Below are positions 11,257 to 23,890 of a stretch of 64,000 nucleotides of DNA, piece after piece. Source of the DNA: Mangifera indica. Its lineage: Eukaryota > Streptophyta > Magnoliopsida > Sapindales > Anacardiaceae. The notes beneath the pieces are model-generated. The model saw nothing but the letters and a program-made list of their open reading frames with translations, was not told the origin of the DNA and ran no database searches. Position numbers and translations under genes: made by a program. Each line of letters begins with the position of its first letter. The first letter of the stretch is position 1. The DNA lies in contig NC_058153.1 in NCBI RefSeq assembly GCF_011075055.1, positions 5,580,001 through 5,644,000 of the forward strand, in the 5' to 3' direction.

Positions 11257-12610
11257 TGATAACGCCATTAATTGTTATTATTTTGATTTCTGATTCCCTT
11301 ATGTTATGTGAAAATTTAATTCAATCTAATAATAGAATTACTTATCTTTTTGCATTTAGGAAGCTTTGAACAGTTTTGGAGTAAGTTGGGCCAAAAAGAT
11401 GAAAAATTGGAACAGACCTATTAATTTGAAAATTTCGTGATGCTGACTAGGCGTGGGCACGTGAAATGATGAAAGCAGAATTCGAAAATTAAATCTGGAC
11501 GTCCAGATCAGCTGCAAAAGTCCACAAAATATCAAGATTAGCTTCCTAAAAAAGGGATAATTACTACCTGGAAAAGAGGATTAATTGAGATAGATAAGGA
11601 AGGATATTTTTGAAGGAAGGATATACATTAAAATATATATCTTTTCCTTTCTTTTTGGGAAGATATGTATCACTTTGCTTGGTTGGATTAGGAGAGTAAG
11701 ATTGACTTTTAATTTTCCAAATTTTAGTGAAAAATATATATATATACTTTTAATTTTTTATTGCTAGGGAGATTATTGAACCATTGTAATTGGAGGATTA
11801 GAAAGCAAAATATGGTTTACAGTGGCTAAATATTTTCTCTTGGTTGAAGGGATATGAAACCATGGAACTACAATGATTGTGAGATTTATTTTTGTTCTTT
11901 AATGCATCTTTTTAATTATTTGAGTATTGATTATCTTTCTGAATTACTTTTTATGATTGTGTTGGTTGATTTTTAAGACGTGCGATTAGTTTATCAATTA
12001 ATATAATCTACTGCTAATTTAGGTGCTGAATCCAGAATTGTTCAATCTATCTAATCGAACTGGCAACTAGGTTTATCATTTGCTGCATCAGAAACTGTAA
12101 ATCCTAGGGAAACAATCAACTGGATTAAATGCAACGTCGTACGTTTGTGTTGTCTTGCTTCGTTGGTCTTTCTAATTCGTAATGATATTATTTAATTAAA
12201 TTCGAGATCGTATCCGAATTATTAATCAATAAGGGTTAATTGGAATACATGTTTTTGATTAACTAATCGTAAGGAATGACAGGTTAATTTAATACCACAA
12301 CAAATATTTGAATAATTAATTTGATATTTTTGGTTTCAATAATCAATCGTAGTTCCAATGGTGAATGTGACCGTAGACCAAGGTTTGTTTAATTGATTAA
12401 TTGTTTTAAATTATTTTGTTGAATTTTTATTTATTATTTTTAATTAGAATTTACATTCAATTCAAATCCCCCCCTTATTTCCTTGTTTCAATTTATTTGT
12501 GACGATATACTAATTAAAACTCTTTGAGGGAATGATCCTTACTTTCCTTTACTACATTTTTGTTGTGGGAATTTAGGATTTAATTTGGGTGTCAACGATA
12601 GCACGTGCCA
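11257..12610 (+). repeat. 3' LTR of the gypsy element
   Basis: This 1354-bp copy of the LTR starts TGATAACGCC and ends GTGCCA. GTGGG follows at 12611-12615, matching the bases before the 5' LTR. It differs from 5160-6511 by scattered substitutions and a few short indels, several percent by eye. Confidence 0.92.
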
Positions 12611-12615
12611 GTGGG

Positions 12616-13395
12616 GTTTGATGTGCAGCTTAAGACTTAATTTTCCAATTATTGAGGCCTTTTTTTTTTCTCTTGAATTGGCCTAGTCGATTGTACTAAG
12701 AGTTGGGTGACAACTTCTTCCAAAATTGCATCATTCATGCTAGATGAATAAATGTCTTCATTAGAGTTGTTTTCATTAGTTTTTCTCACTCCTTCATCTT
12801 CCTTGGGATCTAAAGCCAATGGTGTTTGAGTTCGTGATTGGGTTGGTAGAGGTTCTTGTGTTGAAAATGGAAAAATGGTCTCATAAAACAAGACATCACG
12901 AGACTTAATGGTTTTTTTGATATCTAGCTCAAAGATCTTATACCTTTTTTACCTTAGATATATCCTAAGAAGACTCCCTTTCGTGCCTGAGGTCAGATCT
13001 TTTCTAAAGCTTTTTGCTTGTGATAAATATTACATAAGCATCCAAAGACCCATAGGTGTGATATGGAAGGCTTTCACTTAGAGAGAATCTTATAAGAAGA
13101 CTCACCACTAAGATTAGGAGTTGGTGTGATGTTGATTAAGTGAGAAGTTCATTCCAATATCTCATAGGAACATTTGACTATGGTTCGTGCAACTTCCAAG
13201 TCTCTGTTTTCATTCTACCATCTTATTTTGTTGAAGGGTAGGTGGATAGGTTGTTTGATGACTTGTGCCTTTTCTTAATAATATTTTCTTAAAGTTGCCT
13301 ACTATAAATTTGATCGCATTATCCGTACAGTATACCAAGTCGTGTTTTCACCATGCAAATGAAATGTTCAAACAAGATAGACGATTCTTTTTTTT
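12616..13395 (-). pseudogene. Old Ty1/copia integrase remnant, 5' part
   Basis: Reading the minus strand from about 13395 downwards, with frameshifts, gives copia integrase pieces. They include FEHFICMVKTRLGI, a DNAIKF block (the catalytic D of the usual SDNGxEF), SHQTTYPPTLQQNKMVE, then GFLGYISK-like sequence near 12950. A clean linker follows at 12649-12900 (SRDVLFYETIFPF, then an acidic/serine-rich stretch). In a copia pol this region lies just upstream of reverse transcriptase. That reverse transcriptase is found at 4217-5159 on the same strand. The gypsy element therefore cut one copia pol in two. Many stops show that it is dead. Confidence 0.72.
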
Positions 13396-15132
13396 CAATC
13401 ATTATAACATTCCTCTCCAAATACATACCTATACCTAGAATATTACTCAAAGAGACATGTACAATTGGACTACTTAATTAAAAAATTTATAATTTAATGC
13501 ATGATCATACAAACTCAAGTATGCAAAAAGGTGTAATGAGAATAAATATTGAAATACATTATTTAACAAACTTCATAAATGAAGGAAATATCTGAAAACT
13601 AAACCATTTTAGTTAATGTGTCTAATAACTCATGATCTATAACTGAAATGAATAATTAAAAAAATAACAATTATGCCCTTCGCCCTCGTTCAACTGCTTG
13701 TTGGACCTATTGGCTCCCCTTGTATGCCCTACTACTCACTTTTACTTGCAAATCAACAAAAAAGAATGGGTGAGTGAAAACACTCAATAAGTCAGTGACC
13801 TTTTAACACCTTGAATAGACATATAACTGGTAAACCTGACGTTCCATTAGCGAATCTGAATATGGTCACAATTTGATATTCTTGTGGCTTGACATAAGCC
13901 ACCTACAAGGATTACTAAGACCTAAGCTCGAATTGACATATCTAATGTCCTAGTTAAAACATGAGGCACCTTGTGTGTCATTATCTATTGTGTCTTGCAC
14001 ACCTGTCATACGAATTATTGGGTTAGTTAATTGGGACACCCTGGTCACACGGGGAATAATCTTGTGGCAATCTCTTCCGTTATCACATAAGCTAATCAGA
14101 ACTATTGTCTAAACCATCTTAGGATGACCTCTACCATGGGTATATATGTAATGCATCTTATTGCCCATATGAGGAAATATTTGAAAAGTCACAGTTTTTA
14201 TAATGCACACCTAAAATGAACTGAGTGGCTATGCACCGTAGCGCTAAGTGCATGATGTATCTAATAGGTATCTAGCTCTATTGTTTCACGTATCTTGCCA
14301 CTTATGCACACAACTCCTGAAATGCAATTCTAAGTTTTAGAAACTGGTACCGTTTTCGAGTAAGCAGAAGATTTATCCAGCTTCTTACCACTCTTAGATG
14401 AAGCATAAAGAGTTTATGTTGATACTAAGTATGAACAAATAGACTTTTTCATGTGTTGAAACTATACTGACATATACATGTGGTACTTAAATAATCATGT
14501 GTAATTGTTCCATTTCCAGTATCATTTATGCCTAGAGAATTATTTTAAAAGGTTGTGAAAATTGTGAAGGAATTAGGTTCTAGGATTTTTTTTTTTTTTT
14601 TGGTTTTTTAAGGCAACTATAAGAAAGTACAAATGATGATGCAACTAATTATTAAAAAATCTTGCTAAGTTTTTCCTTTAAGATTGAGATGTACAGAAGA
14701 TGCAACTAACCATTTTATACGATTAGTACAACTTACAGTTCTACTCCACCTTCACTCGGTCATTCTTCAATAATTATCAGTTTTTTTAGGAAGAGAAGTG
14801 ACTCCCAGAAAATTAGATAATCTTGGTGCATCAAAGGCTCTCTTTTAAGGTCCAAGCTCCATTTAGGTCCAAATCTATTAAGATTTTATCACAATTTACA
14901 AGGAAGATTTGTAGCTAATTTTTGCTAACCAGTATAGGCTTAGTTATACCACTTAATATTACCACATATAACCAAAAAGTTCAAGAATAAAATACTTAGC
15001 TTATCTATTATTCTTGTGAAAAGTATTATACAATATTAATGAAACAAAAACAATTTTGTTGTGGTATTTTTAATTTTTTTTTAACCATCAAAATTACATT
15101 ATAATTATAGGAATCCAATTTCCTATATTTCG
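13396..15132. other. Intergenic, unclassified old repeat DNA
   Basis: I see no gene, RNA gene or clear repeat ends. The sequence left of about 14500 may be further decayed copia, since it continues from the integrase remnant, but I could not align it to gag or protease. A T-run of about 14-16 bases lies near 14587. The stretch at about 15083-15130 is similar to 18520-18560, so both belong to the same unidentified repeat. Confidence 0.5.
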
Positions 15133-15306
15133 GAGTCAATAAAATTATATGGATATATTTTATATATACAATTAGAGTACACAAATGATGTGTCACATTG
15201 TGATTGAATGATTTTAAATTAAAAATAAAATAACACCTAATCACATAATAACACATTATCTATGTATTCAAATTGTATACTAAAAGTGTATACTATAGTA
15301 TTACTC
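15133..15306. mobile_element. MITE, about 174 bp
   Basis: This short AT-rich element has imperfect inverted ends (GAGTCAATAAAATTATA on the left; the right end reads GAGTAATACTATAG on the opposite strand) around a core reading GATTGAATGATTTTAAATTA. It interrupts a sequence whose uninterrupted relative lies at 18520-18602: TTCCTATATTTGAAATATAC there is split here after CCTATATTT and resumes at GGAATATAC. Flanks ATTTCG and ATTTGG may be the target duplication. Relatives lie near 30372-30541, 38868-39015 and 51000-51130. The superfamily is not certain. Confidence 0.65.
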
Positions 15307-15489
15307 ATTTGGAATATACAAACATGCAACCTAACCTAAAAAAGGGGACAATTAATTTTTTCCTAAAACTAGTGAATGGATATCAACCAATATCAACTTG
15401 CTTATGCATAAACTGAAACTAGGTTTAAGCATAGTGTTTATAACAATATCTTCCTTTTTTTAAATTTGTTGGAACATAGGACAAAGTGA

Positions 15490-16087
15490 TAGTTCCTTGT
15501 TTTATCTCAGTCATCAACCTTTGTGCATTATGCTTATTGTTGCATTATGCTTGTGGTCATGTTGAATTGGATCGTATACTACACTTATTGTTGTTTTACC
15601 ATCATTGAACAACTTCATAGGTTATGCCAAAGATGTGTTCAACTCTATCATCAACCTTCGTATCTATATGAGATTGCATATTCCTTGTGTTGTAGCTCTA
15701 CATTTTGCTTCTATACTACTTCAAGCAATTATAGATAGTTTCTTGTTCTTTCATGTAACTTGCATCAAAGTATCCAACTATATCCTTGGATTTATTTTTC
15801 TTCAATAGTAGTCCCTTGCCTTTGAGAAACCTCAAAATCCGATTTACTGAATCCATGTGCCTTTTTGTAAAAGCATAAATACACTGGCTAACTACACTTA
15901 CACTAAAGGTGATATTTAACCTTGTAAGAGACAAAAAGATTAGTTTGCCTACCATTCTAATAAAACATCTGCAACAGTATCTCTTGGTGGAGCTTACATA
16001 ACTTTTTTTTCTTCTCCTCGAGTTGACCTTTGTCAAAGCTTCCTTCAAGGTTGATAATGCCTTTGTTACAAGGACACACCCATGCAC
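15490..16087 (-). pseudogene. Ty1/copia RT-RNase H fragment
   Basis: The minus-strand frame 16087-15716 contains VGKLIFLSLTRLNITFSVSV, HMDSVNRILRFLKG and a DIVGYFDASY block. This is the end of copia reverse transcriptase and the start of RNase H. After a frameshift, 15700-15490 continues with IEAKCRATTQGICNLI, PMKLFNDGKTTISV and DPIQHDHK, which match the RNase H blocks that normally read SAEAEYR, LxCDNxAA and NPxxHxRxKH. It is not continuous with the copia split by the gypsy element, because its RNase H lies on the wrong side, so it is a separate fragment. Confidence 0.78.
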
Positions 16088-16390
16088 CTCATCAAGGTCC
16101 TAGTTTAATCTTTGTAAAAAATAGAAAATTATATCTTTTTTAGTATTTTATGGTACATTACTTTGTTATTGTGACATCTTTAATTGACATTATAGAATGA
16201 ATTCATTTCTAGTCAAACTATAAAGATTTTGTCATTATCATGTATCCTTGACATATGTCACATCCTAAAACGTACAAAATATTTAAATATAGATTTTTCA
16301 ACCTCTTGCTAATCTAGAAATCATAATAAACTAATAAATATAACTTAGTAAGCATACTGAGTTGAAGTATATACAATCCAAATCCCAAAC

Positions 16391-16706
16391 ATAAGGCCAA
16401 GCCATAAACAAACTAACGTATATATTATATAGTTCATAACACAAGACATAGGGTCAAACCAGAACCAAGCTAACACATATATCACATAGTTAGCTACACA
16501 AAATCTTTAGCGATACCTTTGTTCATTAATCATTTAGTTGGACTTTACTTATCACATATAAGCCACAGTCACTTGTCAATGACATAGAGTCAAACTATGA
16601 CTAAAATAGCATATACATAACATAGTCTGCAACACAAAATCCTAAGAAGTACCTTGATTCATTTATTTCACTGATCACATATGGGCCATAGTCACCTATC
16701 TATGAC
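16391..16706. repeat. Degenerate tandem repeat, two to three units
   Basis: Units begin near 16391, 16447 and 16582. Each carries a block like ATAGGGTCAAACCA, then CTAACACATATATCACATAG and ACACAAAATC. The last two units also share CACATATAAGCCACAGTCAC versus CACATATGGGCCATAGTCAC and end in CAATGAC or CTATGAC. Unit length is roughly 125-140 bp and similarity is moderate. It could be part of an old LTR; no open frame is associated. Confidence 0.55.
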
Positions 16707-17397
16707 AATTGTAGCAAGGCAAGTACAATTGAGGCCTTCACATGGATATACACTCATGCCAAAAAGGTAAGAGCTGCACCCCCACTATGATAATTCAGTG
16801 AGTCATCCTAAAAGTACCTATGTGTTAAGCACCATTGTGCAAGATTCATTAGTCCTAAAGGTACCCACATGACATTTCTTCTCACATAATTCATACGTAC
16901 CAAAATTACCAATCCCCAAGGAAAGGCCACACATGAAAGCTCTATAAAATCACATATTACCCACTTAGTAATAAAATTAGATTTTCCAAGCCATTCAGTC
17001 ATCCACACATAGATATTATCAATCTCATTATGATGACTCACAATAGGTTCACATATGTATCCATGTTCATAATCATAAACTCATCGTGTACATACCTTGA
17101 ATGAGTGCAAACGTCTAAACGTTACTATACACAGTGTCAAATGCTAAGTAATATTTAATAAAACCAAATTCTTACATATATTTATTATAATTTCCAATAG
17201 TCAAATAACTTATATTTTCTCTCCCTTTAATCACAAGCAGAATGGCTTGGTAGCATTCTCTAAAATTATTTCCATTTGATTAGTGAACGGTGACTTGAAT
17301 TGAACCATTGTCAAATTAGAGGAATTTTGAAAAATAGTTTGCTATAGGCATAGAATAGTTGTTGTCAATGAAGACTCCTCAATGGACGATAGTGAAG

Positions 17398-17934
17398 TGT
17401 TAGAAATCTTAACCCTTTTTAACTTGGAGTGTGAATCAAATTGTTTTTTTTTTTTTTTAATTATGAGTTTTAACATAAGTGTTTTCTAATTGTCAAAATG
17501 ACTTAAGTCAATCTAACTTGGATATCTATTATATTATATACACTTTTCCTTTTTGATGTGAGACTTATCTATTCCAACACTTTCTCAAGTACAATTAGGC
17601 TAGCAGTTGACATTTGTATACATGGGGTCGCCTATCTAAACTTGGGTATTACTCTTTTCGGCTCAACTTAAATAGGTTCAAGCTCTTTTTGGCTAGCCCA
17701 TGAGTCCATCAAGGTTTTAAGCCAAAGGTTTGACTTTTTTAGCTCAACCTATCATAATCAAATGAGTTTTGGATCTTAGGGATCTGATATCAAGTTAGGA
17801 TTCTTGGACCTTTTTAATCTTGGAGTATGATCAATAGTTAAAATGACATAACTCAATTTGACTTAGATATCCATTACATTATATTACCGTTTCATTTTTA
17901 ATTTTTTCTAGTGTAGGAATTAAATATTACAACA
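17398..17934 (-). mobile_element. TRIM-like miniature LTR retrotransposon
   Basis: Two direct repeats, 17398-17579 (182 bp, TGTTAGAAATC...CCAACA) and 17793-17934 (142 bp, decayed left end, ...TACAACA), enclose only 213 bp without coding capacity. On the minus strand TTGATATCAGATCC lies immediately after the 17793-17934 repeat. It closely resembles the initiator-tRNA-Met primer site TTGGTATCAGAGCC, which makes that repeat the 5' LTR. The flanks TGAAG and GGATG are only a partial target duplication. Size and layout fit TRIM elements, which depend on other retrotransposons to move. The assignment is inferred from structure. Confidence 0.68.
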
Positions 17935-18718
17935 GGATGACATAATATTGGCCATTGTTAGCAAAGACAAAGGTAAATTAAATGGTGTTAATGGCTTCTT
18001 TTGTGATCAATATTGTTATTGGTAGATTTTTAGTAAATTATAAGATTGGGAATATTCTCTTGTAAATTTTCGATATGATTTTTTATCAAAAGTTGCATAT
18101 CGACACTTTTTGATGGTAGATCAACACTTTCTAAAGAAACAATTAGTTGTTGCTATGTTTTGGTGAAGTTGGTCCTTTTTCTTATGATTTTGTACTTCCT
18201 AATATGTTTTTGATAACTGTTGTAGATGACCAACTAATATGATTTTGTACTTCCTAATGATTGAGAAGATCGCTAGTGATGTTTAAGGTTTTCAATGAAG
18301 TTTGTTCTTTTTTTTTTGTGATTAGTGATTCAAAGTAGATTTCTAGTAGATAGTTTGAATGTCTATTGATTTTTGTGACAACTAAGAAGAGCTTCAATGA
18401 TGTCAGAGTTTTGTAACCAACTTCTAATATTGTGTTGGTAGGGTTTTGACAAATTTTAAAGTCTCGATGTCATAAAACAAAGATTATTTTGTTATTTTGT
18501 TGTTCTATAATACTATTAGATACATTATAATTATATGAATCCAAATTCCTATATTTGAAATATACATGTCTATAATCTAACCTAAAAAAGAATAATCAAT
18601 TTGCTTACATGAAAATAGAAATTTATCTCTTTGGTAAATCTAATTATTTAATCAAAATTTTCAACCATAACATTTAAGAGACTTTTTTTTTATAAAATAA
18701 ATAAATATAATTTTCTCA
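17935..18718. other. Intergenic, no gene seen
   Basis: This is T-rich sequence without a supportable reading frame. ATGATTTTGTACTTCCTAAT is present twice (18185-18204 and 18239-18259), a small local duplication. Positions 18520-18602 are the uninterrupted relative of the MITE insertion site at 15133. Confidence 0.5.
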
Positions 18719-19037
18719 TGTTATAAATTTTAATAATTGGAAATAAAAGGATAAAAGAAAAAAAAAGAATATATGAAGCCTTTAAAAACAAAATACAAGT
18801 GAAGGATAAATGTTTATTTGTATTAAAAGTAAGGAAGAGATAATTGTATAATGCAAAGATAGAAAGGAAAGATATATATAGGCTACCACTGCCTAAATAT
18901 TAATTATGCTACCAATGCATTTAATGTGATCACATTACTTTTATTCATTTGGTAGGAATCTAACATTATTCTTTAATTAATGCGTCTACAAAACATTTAT
19001 TGTTTTCACTTGGTAAAAAACCATCAAATATATAACA
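18719..19037 (-). repeat. 3' LTR of old copia copy 2
   Basis: This 319-bp repeat begins TGTTATAAATTTT and ends TATAACA on the plus strand. It matches 25496-25903 over its length, except that the long microsatellite is only GATATATATAGG here (near 18875). Confidence 0.8.
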
Positions 19038-19306
19038 CTCTCTTTTGAATTTTCACCACTTACAAATAATTACATTAACTCTACTACAAAAAAACCAGTG
19101 AGACAAAAAACCAAAACAAAGGAATGTGATTATTTAGTGTCCTGTAACGTGGGGTTAGATGTGCTTAAACTACCTTATTAAAAACCCTAGGAAAACTCAG
19201 TGGGACAAAACCTAATAAAGGAAAAAAGCGTAGCGCATTTTGTGCAATATGTAATACATTTCAAAAATTTGCTCTTCTTGGTGAGTGCTCCCTCTCTTTG
19301 TAGTGA

Positions 19307-22300
19307 GATTAATTTGGTTGCCTGTTAAATCACTACATACCGATGTTATATATTAACTTTTCAATTGTTGATGTTGATAGTGTTTTGGTGAATAAGTTTA
19401 CAAAATTGTTATTAGATCATATTTGCTTGATATCGATCTTTCAGTTTTACTAAAACTCATGAATATAGGATAACTTTGATGAGATATGGTTGGTTTTGTC
19501 TCCTTTAACGTATTATTTTCTAAATTGGGTAATACATATTACATTGTCTTCATATAATATGAAATAAGTGTTTGTTGTAGAAAGAATACTACATATATTT
19601 TAGATGTTATGGATGACATATCGCAGTTATATGCATTCTCGACTCACTTCATGAAGAGATTGAATTTTTAAATGATTCGAAGATATTGCAACCAAGGTTT
19701 GTTTAGTAGAGCATCATGATATTTCTATATCATTATTAGTGAAAACATATCTCATCTACAAGCGGGTCTTATAAGGATTAGAAAGGTAATTAACATCTGT
19801 ATATCCAACCAAACTAGGATTTTTAAGGGATTTGAAAATAAAATAATCTTAAATCTTTAATTCCACATAGGTTATGAAGTATATATTCGATTCTGTTTCA
19901 GTGGCGACAAGCTAGTGCAGAGCTAAATTGAGCCAATAAATTCACTACAAGGTATATATCTAGTCTAATGCATTAGGCCAAATATAATAGAGCACAAAGG
20001 ACATTAAGATACAATACTTTAGGACCAAGTATCTTTTCATCTTTTTTTTTAGGATGAAATATATCATTTTTTTGATCAAGCAATTGAACAACTATTAATG
20101 TGCCCAAAGAATAAGCATTATCCATATTAAAATATTTTAGCAATTTATCTATATATATTGATTGATGGATAAGTATTTCATTTAAATTGTGCTTGATCTA
20201 CAGATTGAGACAAAATTTTGTTATCCCTAAATCTTTTATCTCAAATTCCATTTTCAAGTATTCAATCATTTTTGTGAATTTTTTAAGAGTTTTAATTAAA
20301 TTTATGTCATCAATATATACCGCTACAATGACAAATCCTGATTCTGACCATTTTATAAAGACATAAACAGATAAAGTTATTCATATAACCCTTTTTTATC
20401 AAGTATTCATTAAAACGATTGTACCATATTCTTCTAGATTATTTCAATCTGTACAATGATTTTTATAACTTGATTGAATACATATATTTTAGATTGACCC
20501 TTTTTGCTTCAAACAATTTAAATCTTTCAGGGAGTTTCATACAAATTTCATTAATCCAGGTTTTCATACAAATAAGTAATAACTATGTCTATCAAATGTA
20601 TATCTAATCCTTCAAAGACTATTAAACTGATCATCTATATGAATATGACTATATTCATCATCGATACATGGGAAAATGGGCTTAGATGCATATTGTTTTT
20701 ATCAAAGTCTATACTCGACCTTTAGGAAAAGTCTTAAGCCACAAGTCTTGGTTTATTTTTAGCAATATCATTTTTCTTATTTCTTTTTCTCACAAATACC
20801 CATTTATATCCAACGGGGAGTACGTTTTTAGGTGTTTAGACTATAGACCTAAACACTTGACATTTTGCTATAAAATTTCATTTTGCTTGAATTGTTTCTT
20901 CCTATTTAGGCCAATCATGCATTTGTTTGTGTTCATTTATATTACATAGTTCAAAGTCATTACCATTCATAATTTCAATAGATACTACGGATGAGAATAT
21001 ATTATCAATGTTAACCATTTCACGTATCCATATCTATCTTGTATAAGCATAATTTATAGAGCTTTTTATATTATCATTTTCTTGTATTTTAGGACTTTGC
21101 TTCATTTTTGGGGCTTAAATCTCTTTAAGGACCATAATATCTTTTGGAGAAATATTAGCGAATGTAGATTTTTCAATCATTTTAGAATCATTATGATGGA
21201 TATATGCTTAATTATTTGTCTTTCTTTTTTTATGAATAGTATCCTTCGATCTAACAGGTTTACCATGCTTTTGGCATATAATAGATCGATCAACCATAAC
21301 TTGAATGGATTTTTTAGCAATTACGTTAATTCTTGCTGATGCAATGACAGCTAGTATGTGTGATCTGGTCACTTTTGTCGTATTCATAAATGCATCAAAC
21401 ATTTAGTTGGTAATAGTTTGTAAACACACTATTCTCTACACTTTAGTTTCACTTTAGAATATGTAAAGATCTAAATGAGATATGGTAGGTAAGTGTCAAG
21501 TGAGTTAACGTTTAATTTTAAAAGGCATTTTTCTTTTCCCTAAATATGAGAATGTTGTCTCATCAAAGTGATAATATACAAAACATGTAGTAAAAAGATC
21601 ACTTGTCAATGGTTCGAGATATTTAATAATAGATGGTGAGTTATATCCAACATAAATTCTTAAACGGCGTTGGGATGTCATTATTGTGAATTGAGGAGAC
21701 GTAATAGGAACATATATAAAACAACCAAACATTCTCAAATAGAATATATTAGGTTGGTGACCGAAAACTAATTGTAGAAGAGAATATTAATGGTAAGAAG
21801 AAGGTCATGAGCAAATTAACGTTGTAACATGTAATATAATATATCCCCACATGAAAGTTGGCAACTAAGTTCTTAGTAATAAAATACATGCAATTACCTA
21901 GAGTCATTTGATAAGAAACTCAACTAATCTATTTTGAGTGTAAACATACATAATTGGATGTTCAACATCATTCCCCATAAACATGTAATAATCACAAATG
22001 TCTTGAATGTAAATTTACCAACATTGTTTAGTTGCATTGAATTGATCAGATAATTTCATAAATATGCATTCAATTAGATAATATGTGTTAACAGTTTAGC
22101 AAAGATAATATTTCGAATTAGTAATAAACAAATATGAGACCATCTTATTGATGCATTAATTAATATCCAAATTGCCTACTTGGTGGATGAATGGGTCAAC
22201 ATATATCCTTTTAAATCATATGTAGAAATGATACAAATTCGAGTCCAATCTTGGAAGGAGATGATCTTATCACTAATTTACCTTTGGAACATATGATACA

Positions 22301-22893
22301 TAATTTCTCATTGAAAAATAGAATTTTATGATTATTTAATGTATATCCATATGAATTTTCAATAAATGTACGTATCATTGTAGATTTTGGGTGACTTAGA
22401 CAATCATGTCAAAACATATAAATCTTTCTATTTGAGAACTTTTGGTTTGATAATGCATAAGTTTAAACTGCTTTTATGATTATATAATACAATTCAGATG
22501 ATAAAACAGACAATTTTTTTAGTACACGCTTTTGACCAGATGCATCACAAGTTATATAGATGCATTCTATATCTTTTTCACTCATGGTTTCAATATAATA
22601 ATCATTATTCCTTATATATTTAAAACTAAATAAATTTCTTCTGGGTCTATTTGAATATAATACATCAGTAATATTTAAGTTGATCCTATTTTTTCAACAT
22701 AATTGTGGTTATCTCGAAGCCTTCAATTAGCTTTGTTAACCTAAAATAGTATTTCCTTTAGCTTCAAAATGTGATAAAGTTAAGAAGATTTTCTTTTCTT
22801 TAAGAATTGTGTGTATTGTTGCATTATCTACCAAATATATGTTTGCATTATCATCTTTTGGTGTCAAAGATTTAATTTTGAAATTTATATCAT
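19307..22893 (-). pseudogene. Decayed copia pol of copy 2
   Basis: It is colinear with 39909-43482 and in the same order on the minus strand: protease near 22830 (LVDNATIHTIL), integrase, reverse transcriptase near 20600, and RNase H ending near 19307. The minus-strand frame 21738-21505 (PQFTIMTSQRRLRIYVGYNS...) is the integrase C-terminal block. At about 20589-20608 the reverse transcriptase keeps 20 bases that the other copy lacks. Stops and shifts occur throughout. Confidence 0.8.
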
Positions 22894-22933
22894 TTTATTT
22901 AAAAATTATATTATTGTAACATACACAAAATAA

Positions 22934-23890
22934 GGCCAAAGAATTATTTCCCACCCAAGTTTTAACCCAATCTCAAAAACATATTGTGATAATTGAAAAA
23001 CCTAAACACTCACTTATGAACCAACTAATGTTAAAAGTTTTTGTTAAAGGCAAGGGTAAAATCATTATTTTACTACTAAACCCTAAAACTCAAAAAATTT
23101 ATATTATTTCCCCACTTAGTTTAGAAAACTAACAATTTTTCTTTATGATTAAACTTTGAAAAATTACATTTCTTCCTTAGGGTTTCTTTTTTCTTCTTCT
23201 CCAGTGACAAAGCTCTTCTGATCGACTTCTTCTTCTCACCAATCTTCTCTAACAATGAAGTTCCTTCTCAGGAGATGAAGCTATCTTTCCTATTGACTCA
23301 TTTGACGAATCGATTTGTACCCATTTGTCTTTGATTCGATTGATGACGAAGGAACAAGAGAGCAAAAGTTGATGATTTCAAATGAGAGACAACAAACACA
23401 ATTCGGTCAATCACAAAGACAAATCAATTTGATTCGATCGACAACAAAGACAAATCGATTTGATTTGGTCGACAACGAAAGAATAATAGAGAGCAAAAAC
23501 AAATGGGTGTGAATTGATTCGTTGAACAAGTGCAACTACTCTTCAACCAGGGAAAGAACTTCATCACCAAATAAGATTGATGGGAAGAGGAAGTCGGTCG
23601 GAGAGGAGTTTTATCACTGGAGAAGAAGAAAAAAGAAACCCTATGGGAGAAATATAGTTTTTCAAAGTTTAATTATGAAAAAAAAATTGTTAGTTTTCTA
23701 AACTAAAAGGAAAAAATGATATAAATTTTTTTGGTCTTATAGTTTAGTAATAAAATGATAATTTTACCCTTGTCCTTAACAGAAAATTTTAATAGTGGTT
23801 AGTCTATAGATGGTATTTGAGTTTTTCAACTGTCGTGGATGTGCTTTTGAGATTGAACTAAAACTTGGGTGGGAAATAGTCCTTTGGCCT
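22934..23890. mobile_element. Mutator-like foldback element, copy B, nested in copia
   Basis: This element of about 957 bp is flanked by the 9-bp repeat ACAAAATAA (22925-22933 and 23891-23899). Ends are GGCCAAAGAATTATTTCCC and the inverse of AGGCCAAAGGACTATTTCCC. The inverted arms are about 320-340 bp each with roughly 80% identity by eye, meeting around a loop near 23260-23570. The related copia at 43500-43540 has the same host sequence without the insertion (GTATACAAAATATTGAAAGG against CATACACAAAATAATGAAAA), so the empty site is visible. No transposase is present. Confidence 0.88.

Larger units (their letters stand above)
5160..12610 (+). mobile_element. Athila-like Ty3/gypsy LTR retrotransposon, internally deleted
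   Basis: This complete insertion of 7451 bp has two LTRs of about 1.35 kb, each starting TGATAACGCC and ending in CCA. It is flanked by the 5-bp duplication GTGGG (5155-5159 and 12611-12615). It has a primer-binding site, gag, integrase remnants, a 2.3-kb noncoding 3' region and a polypurine tract, in gypsy order. Protease, reverse transcriptase and RNase H are missing, so it cannot move on its own. The long 3' noncoding region, the primer site and the integrase signature TSGQAEVSN point to the Athila/Tat side of plant gypsy elements, which is an inference from known families. The two LTRs differ by several percent by eye, so the insertion is not recent. It sits inside an older minus-strand copia pol. 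Confidence 0.93.

Noticed and set aside
16808..17041. 77-codon minus-strand ORF (WVICDFIELSCVAF...)
   Set aside because: No family recognised and it lies in old repeat sequence.
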